A stretch of DNA of 50,740 nt from Flavobacteriaceae bacterium (GCA_947373225.1 CANBWX010000007.1:1-50740), one strand, 5' to 3'; positions 37,458 to 46,124 are shown, numbered from the stretch's first letter. A program made the numbers and translations. Notes: a model not told the origin generated them from the letters alone.

Positions 37458-39851
37458 CTAGTGTTTGTTTTTCAGGGAATTGTAATCTATAAAATAGCGA
37501 AGACTTACTGAAAAAATAGTGTTGGGATTGTTGTTCAAAACATTCGAAAAGTTTGTTGAAATGTTTCTTTGAACAATATTTGTGCTTTCTAGAGCATAAT
37601 TACGATATAAAACCGTGAGTTGACTCCCTGGTGCAAACCACCAAGAATAAGATAAATCAAAATTCCATGAGTTGAAATTTCTGTCTTTGTTTAGTATGTA
37701 ATTAGAATTTGGAGTTAAATAACCATCGTTTTGCAGGTTGAAAAATTTATGATTTTCAGAATAGGACCAATAATAATATACCGTAAGGTTTAGTGTCATT
37801 TTGTTGGTCAAGGAATATTTTCCGATAAAATCATGTTGTAAAATTTCGCGATTTCGCTCCGCAAAAATAATGTTGGTATTGTCAGAATCAACCCAGCCTC
37901 TGTCATTTACTTTTCGTGTATATTGGGCACTATAATCTAAAGAAAATTTATCGTTGAATCTATATTTTGCACCGCTATTTATAAAATAAACTACCCTTTG
38001 ATTCTCATTAAATTTAGTTGCAGAAGTTTCTAAATAATAGGTAAACGCTTTATTTTGATTTGACGAAAACTGAAAATAACCTAAAACGTTTTTTGGGATA
38101 TAAACATATCTACCGTAAACCCTTGGTTCATAAAAATCAAATCGATTTATAGGGCTAATTTGAAAAAGGCCTTCCATATAATTATTTTTCAATGTTGTTG
38201 CCTTAGCGTCGATTTGATACCATGCTTCTTGGGTTTTTCCAGTTGTATTTTGAATTTCATAATTAATATCCTGTAACGCTTTAAAAGTGTTGAAAACCTT
38301 TGTAGGGTTTACAATTCGATAACTCGATTCTGCATAAGCAGCATGATAATTGTTTACATAAAGGATTCCCAAATCATTTATATCGTAATTCTCAGAGAGG
38401 TATTTTCCTGAAAACAAGTATCTGTATCTTCCGCTGGTTTTGGCGAAATTTAATGAAGTTTTATAACCTGTATAATTGGTTATATCATGAACGTCGCTGT
38501 ATTTATAATCGCCGTATAAATTATAAGCATTTGCTTTTGTATTCAAATCGAATAATAAGGCAGAAGCATTTGCGTCTCTAAAATTACCGTTTCGTATTGT
38601 ATTTGTATTTACAAACGTTACTGATGAGTTTTGTCTAAAACGTTGATCTAAAACTAAAACATTATAATTAGTCAATGGTTGTATAAGTTCTTTTCTGGTT
38701 TTGCCTGAAACAGTGTCTAGAATTGTTGCGTAAGTTTTATCGGTGACTGCATTCAAAAAGCCAACACCTAGTCCGCTTTTTGTTCTTCCTGATATTTTTA
38801 TCGCATTTAGCAATTTTACGCTACTAGGATAATTTGTAATTTCTTCATTTGCGCCAGTAGCAGGATAGTAGTTGGGTTGACCTCCAATTCTTCTCGAATA
38901 AAATAAGTTGCCTTTAGAAAATAAATCAGTTCCTTCTGTAAAAAAAGGCCTGTTTTCGCTAAGTAATTGTTCGAAAGGAGTCAGATTGAGGACGGCATTG
39001 TCAAATTTTGTTTGTCCAAAATCGGGGACTAAAATGGCATCAAGTGTAAAGGAATCATTAAATCCATATTTAATATCTAAACCAGCTTTGAAAGTTTTGT
39101 CTGATCCAGAATCATTTTTTTGATAATAGGCAGAAGTATAAGGAATAAAGAAAAGCCGAGTTGATGTTTTTACATTTTCAATGCCTTCCAGAATTCCTTC
39201 TTGTGCAATCACGGCTCCGATTTTTGTATCAACATGATTCCAAGTATATTTTTGAGCGTCACGTTTTATTTCGCGCATAAAATTTAATCCCCAAGTCTGT
39301 TTGTTACTACTTGAAAATCGCAATGCAGCATAAGGAATTCTCATTTCAACAACCCATCCAAAATCGGTTAATTTTACCTTACTTTCCCAAATTGCATCCC
39401 AAGTGTAATCTTCTCCAGCTTTTGTTGCTAGACAATCCATTTGAACACCTGCAGCACTTACAAAAAAACTAAAATCTTGTTGACCATCATTGAATCCATT
39501 GATGGAAACCGAAAAATTATCGGCAATTCCAAAAACATCTCGCTTGGTGAGTTCTCTAGCTATTTTACTAGGTTCATCATCATATAACAGGGCTGCGATA
39601 TAGATTGCTTTGTTGTCATAAAGTAGCTTTACTTCAGTTCTTTTACTGTTACTGATAGGTTTTCCGTTGTCTGGTTCAAACATTATAAAATCAGTAGCAA
39701 TTGGAGCAGTTTTCCAAATTTCTTCATCAATTTTACCGTCAATAACAATGTTTTCTACAGTAGATTTTGCCTGAAGTATTTTTTTTTGGCTGTAGGTATT
39801 TAAGCTAAAGATAACAAAAAAAAGTAGCGTTAACGGATTGAACTTCGGCAT
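37458..39851 (-). CDS. DUF5916 outer-membrane protein with CBM9-like N-domain
   Basis: The 797-residue product has a signal peptide (ending NTYSQ), an N-terminal domain of about 190 residues resembling carbohydrate-binding family 9 folds (VENIVIDGKIDEEIWKTAP, then GWVVEMRIPYAALRF and WGLNFMREIKRD) and a long C-terminal part of alternating polar and aromatic strands typical of an outer-membrane beta-barrel. The middle FFTEGTDLFSKGNLFYSRRIG region is what I recognise from DUF5916 proteins. The ligand and role are unknown; a substrate or surface-receptor function is possible. Confidence 0.82.
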   Translation of the reverse strand: MPKFNPLTLLFFVIFSLNTYSQKKILQAKSTVENIVIDGKIDEEIWKTAPIATDFIMFEPDNGKPISNSKRTEVKLLYDNKAIYIAALLYDDEPSKIARELTKRDVFGIADNFSVSINGFNDGQQDFSFFVSAAGVQMDCLATKAGEDYTWDAIWESKVKLTDFGWVVEMRIPYAALRFSSSNKQTWGLNFMREIKRDAQKYTWNHVDTKIGAVIAQEGILEGIENVKTSTRLFFIPYTSAYYQKNDSGSDKTFKAGLDIKYGFNDSFTLDAILVPDFGQTKFDNAVLNLTPFEQLLSENRPFFTEGTDLFSKGNLFYSRRIGGQPNYYPATGANEEITNYPSSVKLLNAIKISGRTKSGLGVGFLNAVTDKTYATILDTVSGKTRKELIQPLTNYNVLVLDQRFRQNSSVTFVNTNTIRNGNFRDANASALLFDLNTKANAYNLYGDYKYSDVHDITNYTGYKTSLNFAKTSGRYRYLFSGKYLSENYDINDLGILYVNNYHAAYAESSYRIVNPTKVFNTFKALQDINYEIQNTTGKTQEAWYQIDAKATTLKNNYMEGLFQISPINRFDFYEPRVYGRYVYIPKNVLGYFQFSSNQNKAFTYYLETSATKFNENQRVVYFINSGAKYRFNDKFSLDYSAQYTRKVNDRGWVDSDNTNIIFAERNREILQHDFIGKYSLTNKMTLNLTVYYYWSYSENHKFFNLQNDGYLTPNSNYILNKDRNFNSWNFDLSYSWWFAPGSQLTVLYRNYALESTNIVQRNISTNFSNVLNNNPNTIFSVSLRYFIDYNSLKNKH

Positions 39852-39972
39852 AAATTAAGAATATGTGCTAGCAAAAATAACAAAATTAACACAAAAAGCA
39901 AACTTAATGTGATTTTTATTGATAGATAAAAATAAGATAATTACTATAAGTGTATTATTTTTTTCTTAATAA

Positions 39973-40004
39973 TTTGCAATAGGTCTATTTCGGTTGTATA
40001 TTTG
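39973..40004 (+). promoter_or_regulatory. Promoter for the L,D-transpeptidase-like gene
   Basis: TTTG at 39973-39976, a 20-base spacer and TATATTTG at 39997-40004; the ATG is at 40040. This is a good match to the Bacteroidetes consensus. Confidence 0.8.
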
Positions 40005-40039
40005 TTGTCCTAATATAATCTATAAACTATACTGATTCA

Positions 40040-40762
40040 ATGATTTACAAAATATTTCTGATCATTTTGTCTTTGCTGTTTTCGCTTGCTTCGAGCAAGA
40101 AAAATCTTCCTGCCCCAAAGAATAACCATAAGAATGAAGTTGCAATTGTCGCTAAAGCAGATTCTGATTCGAAAATCGGAATGATTTATAATTCTCTAAA
40201 TTCTAATCAATTTGGCCTGCCTAACCTAACAAGTTTCTCGGAAGCTTTGAAAGGATTTTATCTACTTAAAGAAAAAGGATTAATTCATAGAGATATTTTA
40301 ACATTAATCGATTTTAGCCTATCGTCTAATGTTAAAAGACTTTGGGTAATCGACTTAGCAACAAATACTATTTTGTTCAATTCCCTTGTTGCTCACGGAA
40401 GAAATACAGGTGATGAATTTGCAAACAGTTTTTCGAATAGAGATAGATCTTTTAAAAGTAGTTTAGGATTTTATGTTACCGGAGAAATTTATAACGGAAA
40501 GCACGGAATGTCACTAAAATTAGATGGTCTTGAAAAAGGAGTAAATGACAACGCAAGAGCGAGAGGAGTGGTAATGCATGCCGCAAATTACGTTTCGGAT
40601 TCCTTTATCAAAAAAAATAAACGATTAGGGAGAAGTGAAGGTTGTCCAGCAATTCCAGAAGAATTGTCAAAAGGGATTATCAACACCATAAAAAATAAAT
40701 CCTGTTTATTTATCTATTTTTCTTCAGGAAGTTTAAAAACAACGACTCAATTGATCTCTTAA
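40040..40762 (+). CDS. Secreted murein L,D-transpeptidase-family protein
   Basis: The 240-residue product has an N-terminal hydrophobic signal and a C-terminal catalytic domain with His180 in VVMHAANYVS and Cys202 in LGRSEGCPAIPEE, the HxA...SxGCPA pattern of the L,D-transpeptidase catalytic family related to YkuD. Such enzymes cross-link peptidoglycan or remove linked proteins through the active-site cysteine. Before it, LWVIDLATNTILFNSLVAHG is the typical first strand pair of the fold. It may instead be a hydrolase. It is monocistronic, with its own promoter. Confidence 0.85.
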   Translation: MIYKIFLIILSLLFSLASSKKNLPAPKNNHKNEVAIVAKADSDSKIGMIYNSLNSNQFGLPNLTSFSEALKGFYLLKEKGLIHRDILTLIDFSLSSNVKRLWVIDLATNTILFNSLVAHGRNTGDEFANSFSNRDRSFKSSLGFYVTGEIYNGKHGMSLKLDGLEKGVNDNARARGVVMHAANYVSDSFIKKNKRLGRSEGCPAIPEELSKGIINTIKNKSCLFIYFSSGSLKTTTQLIS

Positions 40763-40984
40763 TTCGGGTACAATTTTCGAAATGTATTCTAGTATTCATG
40801 GAATATGATGATTTTTAAGAAGTTTTTACTTTCGATAATCTAAATGTCATGCCAAATAAGTTGTTGAAAGACCAATTTTTTGGATGATTGCATTGGTCAA
40901 ATTAAATTTATGATTTTCTAATAATTTAGTTTTAAAACGGTTATGAAATAATTCAATTTTTTTTATAAATTTTTTTAAAAAAGC

Positions 40985-41016
40985 TTGCTTGAAATCTAAC
41001 TAATTAATTATATTTG
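40985..41016 (+). promoter_or_regulatory. Promoter for tRNA-Gly
   Basis: TATATTTG at 41009-41016 lies 12 bases before the tRNA. TTG occurs at 40985-40987 (21-base spacer) and 40989-40991 (17-base spacer). Confidence 0.7.
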
Positions 41017-41028
41017 CACCGTTGTAAT

Positions 41029-41101
<73 letters not shown>

Positions 41102-41103
41102 CT

Positions 41104-41132
41104 AAACCTCAAACGAAAGTTTGAGGTTTTTT
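41104..41132. terminator. Terminator after tRNA-Gly, shared with pepE
   Basis: An 11-bp stem AAACCTCAAAC (41104-41114) with GTTTGAGGTTT (41119-41129), GAAA loop, T's to 41132. The minus-strand pepE gene ends at 41131, and the A-run on the left lets it act in both directions. Confidence 0.85.
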
Positions 41133-41838
41133 ATTTTACATCACTCAGGTCTGTTCCAGTTTCTATTTCTCTTGGAATTTGGGTTTGTCTAAAAAGCCTA
41201 GCTGATAGATTTCCTCTCAAAGTTATTTTCTCACCTTTTACTTCAATCCAGCTTCCTTCGCGCAAACCTAAAACAGGAAATGTGTTGAAAGCATGAAACT
41301 CATTTATTCTTGTTTCTCGAGTTTCTCCCATGTGCATTGATTCAGGATTGTCATCCAAATAATGTGGATTCAAATTAAAAGGAATCAATCCTAATGTTTG
41401 AAAACTGGGTGGATAAATGATAGGCATATCATTTGTGGTTTGCATCGTAAGTCCGCAAATATTGCTACCGGCGCTAGTTCCTAAATAAGGAGTTCCATTT
41501 TTTACAACTTCCGCAAGAATGCTCATAACATTTTTTTTATATAATTGCGAAACCAATAAAAAGGTATTTCCCCCGCCAGTAAATATTCCTTCGGCGTTTT
41601 TGATTGCCATCGCTGCATCTTCAAATTCGTGAATTCCTTTTACGGTCTTATTGATTTTGGCGAAAGCCAATGCCACTTTTGAGGTATATTCTTCGTGAGA
41701 AATACCGCTTGGTCTGGCAAAAGGAATAAAAAGAATTGTTGTACAATGTTGAAAATGAATGCTCAATTCGTGTAAAAGGTATTCTAAATAATGGCCCCCG
41801 TGAAGGGTTGAAGTGCTGGCAATAATTATGTTTTTCAT
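41131..41838 (-). CDS. pepE: Alpha-aspartyl dipeptidase
   Basis: PepE is a cytosolic serine peptidase (family S51) that splits Asp-X dipeptides. The 235-residue product has Ser122 in LGTSAGSN, Asp137 and His159 in NPHYLDDN, matching the E. coli triad Ser120-Asp135-His157 with a constant offset. GIFTGGGNTFLL is the conserved segment before the nucleophile. The gene is transcribed toward the tRNA and stops at the shared terminator. Confidence 0.93.
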   Translation of the reverse strand: MKNIIIASTSTLHGGHYLEYLLHELSIHFQHCTTILFIPFARPSGISHEEYTSKVALAFAKINKTVKGIHEFEDAAMAIKNAEGIFTGGGNTFLLVSQLYKKNVMSILAEVVKNGTPYLGTSAGSNICGLTMQTTNDMPIIYPPSFQTLGLIPFNLNPHYLDDNPESMHMGETRETRINEFHAFNTFPVLGLREGSWIEVKGEKITLRGNLSARLFRQTQIPREIETGTDLSDVK

Positions 41839-41997
41839 CTTTTTTAGGCTTGAATAATTGGCTATAAAGGTATAAATTCAAGCTTTTTAAACCTGCCTTT
41901 AGGGTTTTTAATTAACATATTTTTACCAAGCCGTTAATAGTTAATTTGGAAGGTCTTGGAATACTTTTACAGCTTATTAATAATCGAATCCTAAAAA

Positions 41998-42735
41998 ATG
42001 CGAACACTTATAGCAGCTTTTTTTATTTTAGTAATTGCAAATGTTTTTGCTCAAAAAGTACCGAATGTTGTATTGAACGGAAAAGTTATCGCTAATTCAA
42101 ATGATCTTGAAGGGATATATGTAGTAAATTTAAAAAATGAAAAATCTGTAATTACGGAGAAAGAGGGCTTTTTTACGATTGAAGCAAATCCAGGTGATAC
42201 ATTAATGTTTTCCTCGATGCAGTTCAAAGGAATTCAAATTTGTCTAGAACCAAGTGATTTTCAAAAAGAATTGTTTTTTGTAAAAATGGAACAAATGATT
42301 AATCAATTGCCCGAAGTATTGGTTCGAAGGTATGATAATATAAATGCAGTTTCATTAGGAATTGTTCCTGCAGGAATTAAACATTATTCGCCAGCGGAAC
42401 GAAAATATGCAACAGCATCATCAGGAGCAATGAACCCGATGGGTTTAGATCCTTTATTTAATCTACTTTCGGGTAGAACGGCGATGCTAAAAAAAGAGAT
42501 TGAAGTCGAAAAAAAGGAATTTTATCTTCAGAAATTAGACGATATGTTTGATAAACATCATTTCGTTGATATTTTGAAAATTCCCGCAGAATACATAAAA
42601 GGATTTGAATATTATATTGTAGAAAATGATCGATTTACATCAAGCTTAAATTCTAAAAACAATACCATGACTGAATTTTTAATGACGCAATTGGCAACAA
42701 AATATAATGAAATAATTGCCTGTGAGAACGAATAA
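41998..42735 (+). CDS. Secreted carboxypeptidase-regulatory-like protein, paralog A
   Basis: The 245-residue product has a signal peptide (ending ANVFAQ) and a regulatory-like beta domain (VVLNGKVIANSNDLEGIYVV, VITEKEGFFTIEANPGDTLM), then a C-terminal half with INAVSLGIVPAGIKHYSPAERK and LKIPAEYIKGFEYY. The same C-terminal segments occur in the next gene, so the two are duplicates. There is no barrel or lipobox, so the protein is probably periplasmic or secreted. The function is unknown. The next start codon lies inside its last codons. Confidence 0.8.
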   Translation: MRTLIAAFFILVIANVFAQKVPNVVLNGKVIANSNDLEGIYVVNLKNEKSVITEKEGFFTIEANPGDTLMFSSMQFKGIQICLEPSDFQKELFFVKMEQMINQLPEVLVRRYDNINAVSLGIVPAGIKHYSPAERKYATASSGAMNPMGLDPLFNLLSGRTAMLKKEIEVEKKEFYLQKLDDMFDKHHFVDILKIPAEYIKGFEYYIVENDRFTSSLNSKNNTMTEFLMTQLATKYNEIIACENE

Positions 42736-43450
42736 TTACTTAACTTTAGTACTGATAATACTAACACAGTTTTCTATTGGTCAAACCATAAAAGAAAAAG
42801 AGCTTCACGGAAAAATTAATGCCGATTTAAATTTGGTAGAAGGAATAAATATTGTAAACTCCTCGAATCAGAAAGCGACTATTTCGGATAAAAATGGCTT
42901 TTTTACACTTCCAGTAAATGAAGGAGATATTTTAATTTTTTCGGCTGTAAATCTTGAAACGCTGAGAAAAATAATAAATAAACAAGATTTGATTCCTGAG
43001 CTGATTTCAATTAAAATGAGTTCAAAAAGCAATGAGTTGAAAGAGGTGATTGTTAATGCACATCCTGAAATCAATGCTGTTTCATTAGGGATTTCTCCTG
43101 CGGGAATGAAGCAATATTCTCCTGCCGAAAGGAAATTATATACCGCTACTTCTGGTGGAGGAATTGATGGTCTTTTGAATAAGATTTCGGGTCGAACCGG
43201 AATGCTCAAGAAGGAAATAATAGTCGAAAAGAAGGAACAAATGTTAGCAAAAATAGATGTTCTTTTTGAAGAAAAATACTATACGGAAACCCTTAAAATC
43301 CCTCAAGATTACATCAAGGGATTTCAATATTACTGCGTTGAAGACTCGGATTTTAATGCTTCTTTGCAATCTAAGAATAAGACAATGACGATGTTTTTGA
43401 TTGTTCCTTTGGCTCAAAAGTTTAACCAATTTATTCAAAATGAAAAATAA
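42722..43450 (+). CDS. Secreted carboxypeptidase-regulatory-like protein, paralog B
   Basis: The 242-residue product starts at a GTG (MRTNNYLTLVLIILTQFSIGQ reads as a signal peptide) and overlaps paralog A by 14 bases in another frame; a TTG two codons earlier is possible. The regulatory-like domain (ELHGKINADLNLVEGINIV, ATISDKNGFFTLPVNEGDI, LKEVIV) is followed by INAVSLGISPAGMKQYSPAER and LKIPQDYIKGFQYY, shared with paralog A. The overlap implies coupled translation. Function unknown. Confidence 0.8.
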   Translation: MRTNNYLTLVLIILTQFSIGQTIKEKELHGKINADLNLVEGINIVNSSNQKATISDKNGFFTLPVNEGDILIFSAVNLETLRKIINKQDLIPELISIKMSSKSNELKEVIVNAHPEINAVSLGISPAGMKQYSPAERKLYTATSGGGIDGLLNKISGRTGMLKKEIIVEKKEQMLAKIDVLFEEKYYTETLKIPQDYIKGFQYYCVEDSDFNASLQSKNKTMTMFLIVPLAQKFNQFIQNEK

Positions 43451-44204
43451 AATAGTAATACTCGTTTTGTGTTTGTTTTGTCAATTTTCTTTTAGTCAAG
43501 TCTTGACCCGGATTCCGCTTTATGGTCAAGCGGTAAACGATTCTATAAAAATTGAAAATGGGGTTGTTTTTAATGTAAATTCAAAAACAGGAACCGTGAT
43601 AAACTCGAAAGGTTTTTTTACTATACTCGCAAAAGTGAATGACACGCTGGTTTTTTCGAGTTTGGCATTCAAAACAAAAAAAATAAAACTTGTTCAAAAA
43701 GATTTTTCTTCTTCCTTTTTGCGAGTAAAACTTCAAATTTTAACCAAACAATTGGTTGAAGTTGTGGTTCATGCCAAAAAAAGCATTCATCCAATTGCAG
43801 AAGGAAATTCTCAAAAATATGTAGATCAGCAATATTTTGATGATGAAAAATCGTCGCCTAAAAATATTGCATTGCCAGCAAGCGGAGGGGTTCAAAATGG
43901 AATGGATTTTGTGCGAATGTATAAAGATGTTTTGAAAATTCTTAGAAAGAATAATCCCGAAAGAGATGATTTTATTAGCCCTGTGGGTTTTACAGAAGTG
44001 GTGATGAAAAGTGTAAGTTATGATTTTTTCACCAATACATTAAACCTAAAAGATGATGAAATTGGACTTTTTCTTATCTTTTGTGAAAATGATTCTAAAT
44101 CAAAAACACTCCTAAAAACAGAATCTCAATTTGAATTAATAGATTTTTTAATTGCGAAAAACAAAGAGTTCAAAGGAATTACTACTTTTGAAAAGGAGAA
44201 ATAA
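43440..44204 (+). CDS. Secreted carboxypeptidase-regulatory-like protein, paralog C
   Basis: The 254-residue product starts at the ATG at 43440 (signal MKNKIVILVLCLFCQFSFSQ) and overlaps paralog B by 11 bases. The regulatory-like domain (GVVFNVNSKTGTVINSKGFF, VEVVVHAKK) is followed by a C-terminal half of a different type from paralogs A and B: the LFLIFCENDSKSKTLL and DFLIAKNKEFKGI segments instead match the protein at 20835-21572. Function unknown. Confidence 0.78.
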   Translation: MKNKIVILVLCLFCQFSFSQVLTRIPLYGQAVNDSIKIENGVVFNVNSKTGTVINSKGFFTILAKVNDTLVFSSLAFKTKKIKLVQKDFSSSFLRVKLQILTKQLVEVVVHAKKSIHPIAEGNSQKYVDQQYFDDEKSSPKNIALPASGGVQNGMDFVRMYKDVLKILRKNNPERDDFISPVGFTEVVMKSVSYDFFTNTLNLKDDEIGLFLIFCENDSKSKTLLKTESQFELIDFLIAKNKEFKGITTFEKEK

Positions 44205-44292
44205 TCGATGGCAGATTTATGTTAAATATTTATAAAATAATATTTTTTGTAACTTAGGAACTTTGTAACTTTACAGCCTAAAAAAATAAATT

Positions 44293-44775
44293 ATGTTTGG
44301 AATTGGAGGAGGCGAAATAGTTTTTATCATGTTTATTGTTCTATTGCTTTTTGGTGCTGATAAAGTTCCTGAAATGGCTCGCGGAATGGGAAAAATGATG
44401 GCACAATTGAAAAACGCTACAAACGATATAAAAAACGAAATTCAAAAAGGAGTTGAAGACAATGGTTTTGATCAGAAATCGTTAAATGATTTAACAAGTA
44501 GTATTACCTCGGAAATTAATAAAGCAAAAAGTAATTTGCTGGGAGAAACATCTGCTTTTAGTGGTATTTCAAGTACTTTTGCAACAGAAATAAGCAAAGC
44601 TAAAAGTGATATTTTAAGCGAAACATCAGCAGTTGCTGAAGTTTCAAATGCAACAACAACAACAATTGAAACGGAAAAAATAAATAACACTCCATTAGCC
44701 GAAACAACACCTAAAACTGAAAAAGTTAAAGAAGTGATTGATGAAGTTGATGGACCAATAAAACGCCAAGGATAA
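44293..44775 (+). CDS. tatA: TatA/TatB-family translocase subunit with repeated tail
   Basis: TatA proteins form the pore for folded protein export. The 160-residue product has an N-terminal membrane helix (EIVFIMFIVLLLF, residues 8-20), the Phe-Gly hinge (20-21) and the amphipathic helix DKVPEMARGMGKMMAQLK. The tail contains two copies of a 24-residue unit (about 69-92 and 93-116) built on SEINKAKSNLLGETSA and TEISKAKSDILSETSA, absent from standard TatA. It overlaps the PAP2 gene by one base (TAATG). TatA versus TatB cannot be decided; tatC is not in the window. Confidence 0.85.
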   Translation: MFGIGGGEIVFIMFIVLLLFGADKVPEMARGMGKMMAQLKNATNDIKNEIQKGVEDNGFDQKSLNDLTSSITSEINKAKSNLLGETSAFSGISSTFATEISKAKSDILSETSAVAEVSNATTTTIETEKINNTPLAETTPKTEKVKEVIDEVDGPIKRQG

Positions 44776-45338
44776 TGTTGGATAAAATTTTGTCTCTTGA
44801 TACGCAATTGTTTATTTATTTAAACGGACTTGGATCTGAAACCTATGATGGGCTCTGGCTAATTATCACGAAACAAACTAGTTGGATTCCGTTTTTTATA
44901 CTATTGTTATATTTAATTTTTAAAAAATTAGGAACAAAACAAACTTTGTATTTGCTTCTATTTGTTGCGATTTTAGTGACTTGTTCAGATCAAATTACTA
45001 ACTTGTTTAAATACGGATTTCAAAGATTAAGACCTTGTAGTGATCCAGCAATAAATACCAAAATCAGAATTATACAATCAAGCGCCACATTTAGTTTTTT
45101 CTCTGGTCATGCGGCAAATACAATGGCAGTTGCCACTTTTTTATACCTTACTCTAAAAAGGTATTTCAAATATCTTAGACTCCTGTTTTTATGGCCTTTA
45201 ATCTTTGCCTATAGCCGAATATATTTAGGATTGCATTATCCGTCAGATATAATCTGTGGGTATTTATGCGGATTAACATTGGGTTTTTTAATGTTCAAAT
45301 TATATCCAATTGTCCAAAAAAGGTATTTTTCAGTATAA
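44775..45338 (+). CDS. PAP2-family membrane phosphatase
   Basis: The 187-residue product is mostly membrane helices and carries the three PAP2 motifs: KYGFQRLRP (Lys79 to Pro87), SGH (Ser110-His112) and SRIYLGLHYPSD (Ser147, Arg148, His154, Asp158). Such enzymes remove phosphate from lipid or isoprenoid pyrophosphates such as undecaprenyl pyrophosphate. It is translationally coupled to the tatA-like gene by a one-base overlap. The substrate is not determined. Confidence 0.88.
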   Translation: MLDKILSLDTQLFIYLNGLGSETYDGLWLIITKQTSWIPFFILLLYLIFKKLGTKQTLYLLLFVAILVTCSDQITNLFKYGFQRLRPCSDPAINTKIRIIQSSATFSFFSGHAANTMAVATFLYLTLKRYFKYLRLLFLWPLIFAYSRIYLGLHYPSDIICGYLCGLTLGFLMFKLYPIVQKRYFSV

Positions 45339-45344
45339 TTTTTA

Positions 45345-45426
45345 GAAGCTATTTCCTGCTGTACGCTATATCTTTTCCTGGCTAAAGAAGCCAGAAAAAG
45401 GATGCCGCTTCCATCAGGGCTAGGGC
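45345..45426. repeat. Palindromic repeat-like element between convergent genes
   Basis: Between the two convergent stop codons lies GAAGCTATTTCCTGCT (45345-45360), a hairpin CTTTTCCTGGCT/AGCCAGAAAAAG (45372-45400, 11 of 12 pairs, AAAGA loop) and a 3' flank with CCGCTTCCATCAGGGCTAGG (45405-45424). It fills nearly the whole gap. The flanks look to me like a repeat seen in many flavobacterial intergenic regions, but I could not verify copy number. The gene stops at 45338 and 45440 bracket it, and it may also terminate transcription. Confidence 0.6.
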
Positions 45427-45439
45427 ATTTGCTTTCAAT

Positions 45440-46081
45440 CTACAAAACTCTGCTCACGGTTAATCCATCTCGGATTGGCAATAAAACAGTTTCAATCCTC
45501 GGATCATTCTTCAATAATAGATTGTATTCTAGCAGGATTTTTGTGCTTAAATCATTCTTTTTTAACGGTTCGAGAACTTTTCCACTCCATAAAACATTGT
45601 CCGAAAGTATAATTCCACCCTTATTCATTTTTGGAACAATTAGTTCAAAATAGTTAATGTAATTTTCCTTATCGGCATCAATAAAAACCAAATCAAATTT
45701 CATTTCCAGCTTTGGAATAATATCAATTGCTTCACCAAGATGTTGCATAATCTGATTTCCCCATGGCGATTTATCGAAATATTTTCGCTGAAAATCGACC
45801 AGTTCTTCTTTGATATCAATGGTGTGGAGTTGCCCATTTTCCTTTATTCCTTCGCATAAGCATAATGCCGAATAACCAGTATAAGTTCCGATTTCGAGAA
45901 TATTCACAGGGCGAATCAATTTAGCAAGCATGCTCAAAACCCGACCTTGAAAATGACCGCTCAACATTCGCGGCAGTAAAATTTTCTGATACGTTTCTTT
46001 ATCTAAAGCGGCGAGTAATTCGGGCTCCTTTTCGGAATGTTGCTCGATGTAATCTTCTAATTCTTGGGAAATAAAGTGCAT
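45440..46081 (-). CDS. SAM-dependent O-methyltransferase (class I)
   Basis: The 213-residue product begins MHFISQELEDYIEQHSEKEP and has the SAM-binding motif ILEIGTYTGYSALCL (61-75), the HTIDIKEELV acidic strand and the metal-ligand segment FIDADKENYINYF (134-146) typical of caffeoyl-CoA-type O-methyltransferases. The substrate is unknown. I chose the ATG at 46081; an upstream TTG would add nine residues that overlap the promoter region. Divergent from rlmN. Confidence 0.9.
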   Translation of the reverse strand: MHFISQELEDYIEQHSEKEPELLAALDKETYQKILLPRMLSGHFQGRVLSMLAKLIRPVNILEIGTYTGYSALCLCEGIKENGQLHTIDIKEELVDFQRKYFDKSPWGNQIMQHLGEAIDIIPKLEMKFDLVFIDADKENYINYFELIVPKMNKGGIILSDNVLWSGKVLEPLKKNDLSTKILLEYNLLLKNDPRIETVLLPIRDGLTVSRVL

Positions 46082-46096
46082 TATTTTAATTTTTGA

Positions 46097-46124
46097 CAAA
46101 GTTATCAAATTATCAATTCAACAA
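46097..46124 (-). promoter_or_regulatory. Promoter for the O-methyltransferase gene
   Basis: On the minus strand TTG (46124-46122) is followed 17 bases later by TAACTTTG (46104-46097), near the consensus. The -33 area is inside an 8-base-period TTGTTGAA-type repeat that supplies several TTG triplets. Confidence 0.6.

Noticed and set aside
41848..41883. 8-bp inverted repeat GCTTGAAT/ATTCAAGC followed by T's
   Set aside because: As a plus-strand terminator it would have nothing to terminate; it lies in the pepE leader region with a 20-base loop, so support for any role is weak.
41998..44204. One gene broken by frameshifts
   Set aside because: Each of the three frames has its own signal peptide and complete domain, and the overlaps are of normal coupling length.
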